The notes under the pieces were generated by a model. That model saw only the letters and a list, made by a program, of their open reading frames with translations. It searched no databases and was not told where the DNA came from. 64,000 nucleotides of DNA. Source: Hepsetus odoe. Taxonomy: Eukaryota; Chordata; Actinopteri; Characiformes; Hepsetidae. Positions 1 to 12,600 of this stretch are shown here, in pieces. The position numbers were made by a program, and so were the translations under genes. How positions within the stretch are numbered: position 1 is the first letter of the stretch; each line of letters begins with the position of its first letter. The stretch spans positions 1,218,163 through 1,282,162 of the forward strand of contig CM029368.1 of the NCBI GenBank assembly GCA_017165825.1. The letters are read 5' to 3'.

Positions 1-427
1 CAGCGTAAAATAGAAAATGCAAAAAAAGATCCAAATTCTTCCAAGTTACACACAACTTGCATAAAACTGAGTGGCTGTCTAAAAAGTTCAATGCTGGTCA
101 ATGAATTTTGAAATGTTTCATAACTTTTTTTTTTTTTTTATATTTTAAAACTGCTGTGCATAAATGTTTCATTTTCTCATCTCAATAGAAGCTTCATCAC
201 CCCCTAAACTTCCTGTAGTGTATTTCAGTTTGTCAGAATGATCGTCTGGATAACATGAATTTTATGGAGCACTTTTTTAAAGTAATCAACAGAAACTATA
301 TCACTCCTGATGTATTACAAATCGCGGAATGATTGTTTGGATCGTATGAATATTATACAGCATTAAAGAGTGCTGTTTCAACTAATTAACAGAAGATATA
401 TCCTCCCTATGAGATATTCTCAAATAC
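1..427. other. 3' flank of ptpn2, no feature seen
   Basis: AT-rich sequence with a poly-T tract near 127-140. Two short segments resemble each other (about 225-290 and 315-375, both containing a gatcgt and ggatc-type core). No coding segment with a hydrophobic tail was recognised here. Confidence 0.4.
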
Positions 428-433
428 TTTATT
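428..433 (-). terminator. candidate ptpn2 polyadenylation signal
   Basis: AATAAA on the minus strand lies about 80 nt past the ptpn2 stop codon. It is the nearest canonical hexamer, but no cleavage data are visible. Confidence 0.4.
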
Positions 434-510
434 CTGTCAAAACTACTGTTTAAGTGCACTTCCACAAATCAATGCTTTAAGAAAAATGTTTAAATCACTC
501 TAGCACTTTT

Positions 511-619
511 TCACCTTTTCCTCTTCTTTTCGGAGTCATTTATCCTGGGCTTTGATTGTTTTTGGGGAGTCTTCTGCGTGGAGATGGAAATCTTCTCTTC
601 TCTTTGCCTCTTCCGAGCA
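511..619 (-). CDS. ptpn2: ptpn2 exon 9 (basic NLS tail and stop)
   Basis: After the acceptor tttcctctcag the single base T completes the codon from exon 8. The frame then reads [35 protein letters not shown] and TGA at 513-511. Two basic clusters flank a spacer, as in the nuclear 45-kDa form of PTPN2. The last codons, AAAAG|GTGAAA, also form a possible donor for an alternative tail. Confidence 0.85.
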
Positions 620-3600
620 CTGAGAGGAAAGAAAATGAAAAAAATATAATAAAATGTACACTATATTTTGTACAAGTGTTCAATCTAGATGGAGCCGGTG
701 GTTGTGAGTCCTACAATGACGCCAGAATTCGGCACTCTCACTTTGGGTTTGAGAGCTGAGGGTCGTATTGAGAAAAGTGGAGTGAAATACTCTTTAAGGA
801 ACCGTTTTATATGCTATAATAAAAGCCTCAAAATGTATTATGCTTTATATATAAGAAATAATACAAACATACAAATTAAAAAGAAGTATAACAACATTTA
901 ACTTGTGTATAAAAAGCTGCTGCATAAAAAAAGTGTATAAAGAGAGGCTAATGAGCTTTTTGACAACTGGGCCATCCACTCATAATCGATCAGCCAGATG
1001 AAGTATTTGGGTCATTTTTAGCCAAGATATGTTCTGAGAGAATAAAGTGTATGTGTGTGGAGCTAAATCAATAATGAGAAAACTAATGAATAGATCTGCG
1101 AACCACTGAGCACTTTCGTTAAGCCCATTTTTGCAGCTTTCAGCATTAATGAGGCAGCAGAGGCAGTCTTGTGGGATATCTTTAACTGGTTTGACCATAA
1201 ATGTTAGTGGTAACAGCAGGAAACCAATGAGCACACACAGACGGGTCACCTGCCTCCATTCAGGCCTGCTGACTGTGTGCATGTTTGAACTATTCTCGTT
1301 TTTAAAGCTCATCGTTCCTTAAAAGACGATGCATCACTTTGAACAAGCCCTTTGGTGGCATTTAACTGCAACCTCAAAGAAGTGACTCAAACAAACCAAC
1401 TAACCAAGAGAAACATGTCATTAAATGTTGATAATGATAAAATCTGCTAGCTAAAAGGTCAGATCAGTAGTTTATTTGACATTTCATTTGTAATTTGCAT
1501 TTTCTCTCAGGATCATTTAAGTTCTGCACACTGAAGTTGATGACTAATTATCACAAGGACTGCCTAAGTAATAGTTATTCTGAGGTACACCGATTATAAC
1601 CAATTGCAAAGTTTCAAAACTGATGTGCTGCATTTATTTCAGTGTATCTAAAAGTGTTCGAGTCAATCATGATGCATAAAACGTTTACAAATCTGCCATA
1701 ATGTGTTTACACCACTACTGGAATGTTTTAATGTTAATGAATCATTTTTAAAAAGTCTTAACGCAATCTGTGTTGAAATTTGAGAACAACTCATCAGGGA
1801 GGCGGTGTTCTAGTGTTTGGGGACTTGGTCCCAGGATCGTGAGGTCATGTATATGAATCCCAGACCAGTTTGGTTGCCCTGAGCTTCCCTTGAGCAAGGT
1901 ACCGTCCCCATCGCTGCTCCCCAGGTGCTGGCTATGTCTGCCCCCTGCTGGACGGTGTGTGTGGCTTAAATACAGAGGATGTGTTTGGTTGTGGTTCACC
2001 AAAAGTGACAAATAGTCACTTTCATTCAATTGCAACTAAAATTAAAATATTGACAATAAAATATTGAATATTGAAAATAGCTTACTTTGCTGTACAGCCA
2101 TCTCCGTCGCCCTCCTTCGTGTCCTGACTGGTTTTCCTTGTCGCCTCCGTCTCTCCAGGCTCGTCGGGCCGAATCAACCTGCTGCCGTTGTAGCGCTCTG
2201 AGGGGTTTTTTGGGGGCTGAGGGGGCGGAGACTCACACACACGCTCCTGGTCCTCGTTAGAGAGCTCCTGCCACTGTTTCTACACACACACACAGGAAAA
2301 CTTATTAACCCCCAGTAGAGAAACACTTCTACACATCCGAACATTTTACAGTGCGGTGTTCTTTAATATAAGCCCCGTTTGTACTTATTGCTAGTTATAA
2401 AAAACATCACTGGCCTAGTTTTTTGATTGTAAAACACGGACTATACAACTGCATAGCCTCAATATACACATGGATCACAAAAATATAAAATCACAATTCT
2501 TCGTTTCTTTAACATGGTGCTCAAAAGCTTTTTTTTCTGCAATGTGTTAAGCTCAGCAACTAAACACCAACCAGGCCATGTAGTTTGCTCGATTTCACGC
2601 TGTACCTTGCAGCTTTGGGGGAAATGACAATACACAGCCTTTCATGGTTTGTGCTTTAACACATCGTTTACTATCACTTTCATGCTGGATTTCGGTTTAT
2701 AATAATCTCGTTAAATCATTTTTCACTCGGTTTCTCATTAGTGCTTATATATTTGATCAATAAAGTGGCTGTGATTTTAATTTGTTTAGACTTTTTAAGC
2801 CTGATTTTTTAACAGCTCACCTGCACTGACGAGTCCCCCATGATGTACTTTGCTCCCTCCAGTACGGCCATGTAGGAGAAACGCAGCTGGTCGGGCGTTT
2901 GGATCAAACCCATCCTGTACTTCCTCATGTCCAGCAGCACCTTCTTAATGTCCACAGATGACGGGTCTTTCCGTTTGTCCATCTGTGTGGGCAATAACAA
3001 AACAAAATATCATGACTGCAGCCTCTCTAGCGGCTTTATTTTCTTTCTCTGAAACCAACTGAGCGTTTCCTTGGCCGTGTGTTTGGGCTCATTGCCTTGC
3101 TAAAATGTCCACCTTCATTTCATCGTCAGCACCCTGGCAGTAGATTCTTATCAAGAATGTCTCGGTGCATTTCTCTATTAATCCTTCCTTCGGTTATATG
3201 AAGTCAGCTCGTACAATATGCTGAGAAACAGACCCGTACCATGATGTTTCCTCCTCCAGACTTCACTGTTGGTGTGGTGTTTTTGGGGTGGTGCAGTGAC
3301 ATCCAAAGAGAACAATGTTGGCCTCATCTGACCAGAACATTTTCTCTCAGTACTCCCTTGGCTTATCAAAGTTTATATTGTATATAGTGTATATAGAGAC
3401 AGTTATTATAGTATATAGTGTATATAGAGACAGTCTGAATAGTATATAGTGTATTTAGAGACAGTTTGAATAGTATATAGTGCATATAGTACAGTTATAG
3501 AGTGTGTAGTACACCATGTACAGCATACAGAAGGGACGATGAAATTTCTGAAATATAAAACAAAGCTATAAAAAGACCTAATTTTCTTCCCACTGCATCT

Positions 3601-6600
3601 TAATCCACATCTGTTTTCTGGTGTTGCAAACAATAAATGGGCAAGTTGAATGAAACGTATTTTTACAAGTAACTTTTAGATTTACTGTCATTGTAAATAT
3701 TGAAACCAGCAACATAGGAGCAAGAAAAAAGTTACATATAAGAGTCTCAAACTCTGCGACAGTGAACCATTGTCAGAACCGTCCAAAGAAACCGAGAAAA
3801 CACCACATTGTTGGAACAAATGTTCTATGAAGGGCTATGTAGGGTGAAATGAAAGTGAAAGTGAAACCCTCATCATTGTGAAACAGCACAACACAGCGAA
3901 ATTCAACTTCTGTGTTTCACCCATGCACACACGTGCAGCAGGGGGCAGCTATTGAAAGCGCCCGTGGAGCAGTGACAGGGATGGTACCTTGCTCAAGGGT
4001 ACCTCAGGGCAACCTACTGGTGAGGGGAATCGAACCCACAATCTTCCGATCTGGAGAAACTCCCTCACCACTAGACCACCGCTGCCCCTTGCCCTGGGTT
4101 TTACTGTATTTACATTTTTATGGCAGAAACACGCTTGGATTAACCATTTTCAAGTTTTAGGTCACCAGTGGTCTAGTGTTTAGAGACTAGACCCCAGGAT
4201 TAGAAGATCACGGGTTTGAATTATGTAGGTTGCCCTCTGAGGTTCCCTTGATCAAGGTACCTTCCCCATCACTGCTCTCCAGGTGCTGGAAATGTCTGCC
4301 CCTTGGTGGATGGTGTGTGTGTGCATGTTAAATACATAGGATTTGTTTCAATATGGATCACTGTGTGCATTGTTCACAATGACAGTCACTTTCACTTTAT
4401 AGATTTTTAGGACTGGTGGAACGAACTGTGCAGGTTTCTCAGCCTCACCAATACAAGACAGGTGTCAACCAGAGAGAAAGTCCCGGATCGTCCGATTCCT
4501 GCGCTGCAGTGGACGACCGCCGGCCCGTGATCCGTCCCCAAAGAGCGAGACTCGCGCACCTTAAACAGGAAGTTCAGGAAGGACGCTGGGGATTCTGGGA
4601 CACCAAAGTCTGGCCATGTTGTGTAATGAAAATGATAGAGCTCTCTCTTCTCCCCCGTCTGAAAAGAAAGAGTGGATTTATGATGAAACAAGAAGCCAGT
4701 CACAGTGTTTATAGGTATTTATACTCTTCTTCATTTATTTAAATCTTCTGGGAAACAGCAAAGCTGGTGTTTATTTCATATTTTTAAGCAAAACGTTCAG
4801 CTGTTCAGGAAAGTTCCTCCTTGTTCACAGATCATATACCTTTACAAAGTTCCCAAAGCATTTTAAAAAAAAAAAAAAAAAAAGAAAAAGTCCAGAAACA
4901 TTTGTTTTTTTTTAAAATGTTCATGTCTCTGCATATTTCTTCTTCTTTCGGCTGCTCCCATTTAGAAGTCGCAACAGCCGATCAACCGTCTCCATTTCTT
5001 CCGGTCCTCTGCTTCTTCCTCCTTCAAACCGACCCCCTGCATGTCCTCTCTCACCATGTCCATAAACCTCCTCTTTAGTCTTCCTCTTCTCCTCTTTCCT
5101 GGCAGCTCCATCTTCAACATCCTCCTCCCTATATAATCCTTGTCTCTCCTGTGGACACGTCCACACCAACGCAACCTTGCTTCTCTAACTTTGTCTCCAA
5201 GACGTCCAACCTGAGCTGTCCCTCTAATATGCTTGCTTCTAATCCTGTCCATCCTCGTCACACCCAAAGAAAATCTTAGCATCTTTAACTCTGACACCTC
5301 CAGCTCCACTGCCTGTCCTATTGTCAGTGCCACCGTCTTCAACCCGTATAATATAGCTGGTCTCACTACTGTCCTGTAAACTTTTACTCCGTCTGTCACA
5401 GATCACTCCAGCCACTCTTCTCCATTCCAACCTGCCTGCACTCTCATTTACATTTACGGCATTTAGCAGACGCTCTTATCCACAGCGACTTACAACAGTG
5501 CTTTATTTCCACGATAGATCATCATCTTGGTAACCAGCACAGATCAGTAACTGCTGATTAGCTAGTACCACCTAAGTAACTCTCTTCTTCTCCTCTATTC
5601 CACACTTGCCGTTACTCTGCACTGCCCTGAGTATCTAAGCTTGTGACACCGCACATAATGCTACCATAGCCGATGGCCATAAGGGAGGTACCCCCTAGGC
5701 TCGGCATGGTATTCTTCCAGAAAGCCTGAGGGTACTCTAGCCCCCATATTAAGTGAGGGAAGAGTGGTCAGGTAAAAGTTTTGGAGAGAAGGAGTATGAG
5801 AGAGAAACTAAGTTTCCGTGTCTCTTGTTTAAAATCCTTTCTTTTTGTGTTATGTGCATTATATGTGTTCACAAAGAAGATTGTCAGAGTTCGTCTTCCT
5901 TGTTTGTGGATTAACCCCGTTGGACTATTTGGACACCCATTCCACTCTAGTTACCAGGATTACATCACCCGTCCTTTCCATCATCCCCTACTCCATCACC
6001 TTCGTGGTAAGACTGTTCCGTTTGCCAACTACGATCTCCGGAATCACCTTTAAAAGACTGATCAATACTGTTGGACTCAACACAAGTACATTCATCGTTT
6101 GGATCGTGTGTTTGTTTGTGTTGTATTCTATGTTATTTAGGGAGCACTTGTGCATATTAAAACATTTGTCCCGTGTATTGTGGTGGAGCGTCTGCTCAAT
6201 TTCAAAAGTATTACGGAAATCGTTCTGTGAACGCCGCGATCGCTACAAGCTTCACCTTTGTCACCTCTACTCCCTGCATCCTCACCACTCCACTTTCCTC
6301 CCTTTCATTCACACTCATGTATTCTGTCTTTGTCCTACTGACTTTCATTCCTCTCCTCTCTAGAGCAGATCTCCGTCTCTCCAGGTTCTCCTCAAGCTGT
6401 TCCCAACAGATCCTTCCTTTTACACTAAAGCCAGTGCTTGATATCAATTGCTTTATTTCTGTCTCATGGGAAAAGAAAACACAGTTCTGGTCAAGTGTCC
6501 AGTAGTGTCTGGTGAAGTTCTGTGATCATATTTCTGTTCCAGTGAAAGAAAAACCTTCTTCTTCCCTGCAAGTAATATAGTGGATGACTAATTTGAAACT

Positions 6601-9600
6601 TTCTGTGAATGTGCCGTGAGTATTTTTGTTCAGGAGGAGTTTTGGCTTGTGTGTGCCCTCATATTCATACCGCAGTGAAACAGTCATACATGACGACTGT
6701 CAGAGCCCCTGAGCACTGCACTTCAAAAAGGGAAGTATAAACAGGAACATGCATGCATTACACATAAGAATCCCATTGAGAGGCAAAATTGTGGTGAAGT
6801 TTTGTTTAAAACCAACTAACTGAAACAAACAGACCAACAATACAGAACAAAGTGAGCTGTCAGACCAGAAAAAGAGTACAGAACCCCCACCATGAGCAAA
6901 ACGTCAAAAAAATGACGTTTCAGAGGAAAGAAAATACACAAGCAAAACGGGAACAGCATGTTTAAAAGTCAATAAACTGAAAATATAAAATGAGTATGGA
7001 GTGCTTTTTAAACTATCTTTGTAAAAATAAAGAGGTAAAGAAGGCTTAGGAGAATACAATAAATAAAAATGTATTTTTATAACAAGTGTGTTTCTGTTCA
7101 CGGTTTATTGCTTTTATATTTTACAGTTTTTTTTCCCCCCATTTGAACACAAACTGACTGTCCTGATATAAAATTAAGCTCTCCGTTTATGTTGCACCTT
7201 ATAGTCTATATATAGAAAAATAAAGCTGTGCTTGACTTGACCGAGTCAGAAATGCTTAAAAAAAAATTAATTTGAACAAAAATATTTATATTTTGAACTA
7301 AATGATTAATAATTTGCTAAACGTTGAACTGAACATGCTGCCAAGAGCTCAGTTTTGAATATTACTGTTTACAAGAAAAAAGCACTTCATCTTGAAACAG
7401 AAAATGAAGGAAAAGTTGACAAACTGCTTTAACCCTGTTTTTTTTTTTTTTACCACATGTGCAGTTTTCAGTTTCTAGTAGACAAAGCGCTTAAGTGTTC
7501 ATCCCAACAATAACCATGTCATACAGTTTCTGTAAAATTTATCCTTCAACTCTCCAGGCCCTTCCTCATTTTCGTAACAAGGATGTGAACTTTCCTTTCC
7601 TGGAAACATAAGACATAAAAGTGTATGTGATTGAGATTAGACCTGGAGGACAGGAAGACTGATCCAGTTACAGCAGCGTTTGCAGTTTCAGTTCATCTTC
7701 GGTCTTGGACACTCTACCTGTCCCTGTCAGATGTCCCTTCTCTTCACATTCCACCCTGTGTCTTAATCATGAAGTAGGTAATATTTACACAACTTACAGT
7801 ACAGTGCAGAAGAGTTAGGCCTCCCCTAATTCCCTTCATGGTTTATTCACAGCCTGTCCCTTTCAAGTCAAGTAGATTTTTATTGTCGTTTCAACCATCT
7901 ACACAGTCCATAGTGAAAAGAAATATGGTTCCTCCAGGACCCTGCTGCTACACGCAAGGCGACATCAGGCAGGACATAAAACACAAGATAAAGCAAGTAC
8001 AGACAACAACAGACAGTACATTCATCAGAGAGATGAATGAGAGCCGCAGGGTGGTGGTGGTCTAGTGGTAGGTAGGAAACTTGCCTATGGACCTGTGGCT
8101 CAAGAGGTCCCAGGTTTGAATCCCACCTCTGGCACTACCACCACTGGGTCCCTGAGCAAGACCCTTAACCCTGAGTGTCTCCAGGGGGGACTGTCCCTGT
8201 AATCCATCCATCAGGACATGGAAGTCGCTCTGGATAAGCCGCAATGCCGCAAATGTAAATGTAATGAACAAAGCAGCAGAAACTGTTGGACAGTATAACA
8301 GAGCAGCAGTGTTTATCAACAGCACCCTTCCTGTCAGGGAAGGGGTTACAGCGCACCTCCCTTTGTTCTTTGTGTCAAAGCAGAAGGCAACATGGACACT
8401 CCTTCATTCCAGGGAGTTTAACACTACACTGGAATTCTTTGACTGATCAGCAAAACCTCTCACGCAGGAACACCGTCCTGAAATTCCCTATGGGCTGAAA
8501 AGGGCAGGAAGTATCCCATCACCAGTTTTCAATAGTCATCCTGGAACGCAGGCGTCACATGTGTGTTCTGCTCAGACACGAAGCTTAAATTTGGCGGAAG
8601 AGTGAGGTAAAATGGACAGGAATTCTCTCAGAGACTGGTGAAGAGGAACCATGTTAATGAAACAAGCAGAGGGGTAACAAAGTGCGAGAATGAAAATAAC
8701 GCCTCTGTTTAGGCTGGTGAGCTTATAAAGCCCCCTAAAAAGATATTAGATTTTTACAAGTGTGAATGAAAGGGAGGAAAGTGGAGTGGGGAGGATGGAG
8801 GGAGTAGAGGTGACCATGATGGAGGAATTTAAATACTTGGGATCAACAGTTGGCGAGTGTGGAAGAGAAGTGAAGAAGGGAGTGCAGGCGGGGAGAAAAG
8901 TGGCTGGAGTGATCTGTGATGGACGGGGACCAGTAAAAGTGAAAGGGAAGGTTTACAGGACGGTAGCGAGACCAGCAATATTGTGCGGGTTGGAGACAGT
9001 GGCACTGACAATAGGACAGGCAGTAGAACGGGAGGTGTCAGAGTTAAAGATGCTGAAATTTGCAATTTATACCAAATTTGGATAAAGACCCCAAACCTGC
9101 AGCCAGAACCTCACTGAGTTTGACTTCAATCAAACTGAACATTTTTGGAGATTTTTAACACGTTACAAGGGACACTTGTAACCTCTAGAGACCAGCTATG
9201 TTGTACGGGTTGGAGACGATGGTGCTGATGAATAGACAGGAGGCGGAGCTGGAGGTGTCAGAGTTAAAGATGCTGAGATGTTCGTTGGGTGTGACGAGGA
9301 TGGACAGGATTAGAAATCAGTATATTAGCAGAACAGCTCAGGTTGGACATTTAGGAGACAAAGTTAGAGAAGCAAGGTTGCGTTGGTGTGGACATGTCCA
9401 GAGGAGAGACGAGGATTATACTGAAAGGAGGATGTTGAAGATGGAGCTGTCAGGAAAGAGGAGAAGAGGAAGAACAAAGAGGAGGTGTATGGATGTGGTG
9501 AGAGACGACATGCAGGTGGTTGGTTTGAAGGAGGAAGAAGAAATGGAGACGGTTGATCCGCTGTGCCGACCCCTAAACAGAGCAGCTGAAAGGGAAGGAG

Positions 9601-12600
9601 CAGCAGCAGTGCTGAGGACATTTGGGGCTTCATATCAAAGAAGGAATATGAGAAATCAGATTTTTAACTTAAATTTAAAGGTATTTGCATCTATAAGGTA
9701 CCAAAAAAAACAAAAAAACAACACATCACCTCTTGAAACTATCCGCTTAGTTGGTGGAGTAAGTAAAAGAACTAGAACTGAAGTTTTTGGAGGAAATAAA
9801 ACGGCACTTAATATTCTGTTGAATATCCCCTTCTTCATGCATCAAGTCTACGACCAATAGCCATTGCTGGTTTCTTCTTTGGTTCTGGTTTCCCATGCTC
9901 TTGCTACAGCGACGTTCAGTTGTTTTTTTGTTCTCTCATCTTCAGGAAACAGAATGAATGTTTAAACAGATTAAGTTCTGACTTGAAAGGCCAAAACTTT
10001 CCACTCATTCTCTGTGAAGAAGTCCATTGTTATCTCAGGAGCTGTTTACAGTTCAATCCCACAGGACACACCTGTGTAACGACACCTGTCGGCCTCTCAC
10101 GTTCCAATACCTTTGCTCAGTATAAATACTGGGTGGTCGAGTACAAAAGGTTCTTGTAATTGAACAAATCAGGATGTAAATACAAGGAAATAAAAGCTGA
10201 AAATCTGATCTCTCGCCTCATTTTCATCTTTCAGTCTCAAACCTCATGTGTTTTTCTGCTCTGGAAGTTTAGTATCGTACCTCTCCGTTTAAGAAAATAA
10301 ATGATTCTGGTACCGGTTCAGTTCTGCATGTCGCACTACAGAAACTCACGTTCGCGTTCTGCAGCTCCAGCAGTCGGGTGGTGTAGTAGGACTTAACGTC
10401 TTCTGATAGCAGCCTCACAACAAAGCGTGTGTCACGAAACGACATCTCGTGTTCTTCTTGCGTTGGCCAGTACTGCGCACATTTCTCCTGTAAAAAAAAA
10501 AACAAAAAAACAACAATTTATTTTAAATCTCATTAAAAACCAGGCAAGACACTTGCCCCAGTAAGAAGTTACTTTATCGGCAAAGGAAGGAAAAAAACAG
10601 TCAGCACAGCTTTTATTTCTAGTAATTTTGGATCGCTTCTACTGATCATAACATTTTCTATTGATCTTGACCTTTTAAAACTATCAGTGGTTAAATAAAA
10701 TTGTCAGATGCAAATCTGTGGCATCGTTTGAGTGTAACATTGAGTGTGCGACAGTGGACACCCCTGAGGAGCTCAAATCATGGAGTATCAAATGTTCTTC
10801 ATTTTGAGTTTTATATGAAATAGAACAAATAGAACTTCACAGGCAAAGGAAGAAACAAAAACGATAGACAGCTTTTATTTCCAATCATTTTGGAGCATTT
10901 CTATTGATCTTTTCTACTGATCATGAAATTTTAAAACAATCAGGGGTTAAAAAAAAATTTCAGTACAGTGGACATCCCTGAGAAGCCCAGATCACAGAAT
11001 ATCCAACGTTCTTTATTTTGGGTTTTATATTGAATAAAATAATTTAAAAACATTTTTACATTTGTTTTCATGAAGCCACATGCGTCTGTGTACCGTAATG
11101 CAGCCTATCAGAGCAGAGGTCTATCATAAACAGATATAGTTGAGGCCAAAATTATTAGCCCCCCAGGAATTATGGAACATTTCTCTAAACTTCCTGCCAA
11201 TGTTTGCAGCATTGATGAAACTTGATATAAGCAAACATTCACCAGTGCTATTTAGTAGCTTTTGGTACATTTTGTAAAATAAAATACATTTTTAGGCTTG
11301 CTTTATATCAATTATAGTAAAAAAAAAAAAAAAAAAAAGAAAATGGGGTGGTGAAAAAATATTAGCCCCATGTGAATGTTTGCTTTCAAAACACATCTGC
11401 AGTAATGAACCAATCAGCTTTGAAACCACACCTGTGCAGACAATCGGCTTCCTAACAACATTCAATCAGCATAAACAGACTCCAAGGAACAGGGCACTTG
11501 AACACATGAGAGGGGTACTGTTACTCACCATGCCAAAGACAAAGGAACTCAGTCTGGAGCTCAGAAAGAAGACAGTAAAGGCTCATGATAAGGGGGAAGG
11601 CTACACTGCCATTCCCAAGAGGTTCACAGTGTCTTGAACTGCTGTACGTTCATCATTGCCGAGTACAAGGAGACAAATTCTGTAAGAAACAAACCTGGCC
11701 GTGCCGTAAGCGCAAGACTTCTAAAACTCTGGAGAGGAAAATAGTCAGAGACGTCAGCAAGGAGCCCTGGACATCTGCCAAGATGATTGCTGCTGACCTG
11801 GCCTCTTCTGGAATTGACGTTTCAAGGAACACAGTTGTGAGGGCTCTTCATCGTGGTTGGCTTTATGGTCATCATCCCAGCAGAACCCCTTTACTCAAAG
11901 AGCAGCACATCACAGCTCGACCGAGGTTTGACCATGAACATTTGAAAGGTAAAGAGTTTTGGAAGTCTGTGCTTTGGTCTGATGAGACCAAACTGGAACT
12001 GTTTGAGCTCATGGATGTTGCTTATGTTTGGCGAAGAAAGGGAGAGGCCTTCAACCCTAGGAACACAGTTCCACAGTTAAACATGGTGGTGGGAGCATCA
12101 TGCTGTGGAGCTGTTTTGTAGCCTCAGGTACAGGGAGCCTTGTTCGGGTGCATGGCATCGTGAAAAAAGAAAATGATGTTGACATTTTGAGGGAGAATGT
12201 GCAGAAACCTGCTCATAGTCTAGACTTAGGTCGTCGCTGAGTCTTCCAACAAGACAATGACCCAAAGCATACATCGAAATTAGTCCAACAGTTGTTCAAG
12301 GATACCAAAACCAAGATCCTGGAGTGGCCAACACAGAGCCCAGACCTCAACCCAACTGAGAATCTGTGGCGGGTGCTCAAAGTGAATGTCCATGCTCGGA
12401 AACCATGCAGTTTGAACCAGCTAGAACAATTTGCAATGGAAGAATGGGCCAAAATCCCTCAGGAGACCTGTGGCAATCTAGTAAAGAACTACTCTAAGAG
12501 ACTGTTGTCAGTTGTGGCTCAGAAAGGGTACACTATTGACTATTAATGGCCAGGGGGCTAATAATTTTGGATGTCTCATTTTTGCCCTTTCTTGTTTCAA

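Noticed and set aside
1795..2030. tRNA-like heads with box-B motifs throughout the window
   Set aside because: They belong to SINE families with bodies and LINE-like tails. None folds as a complete tRNA gene on inspection.
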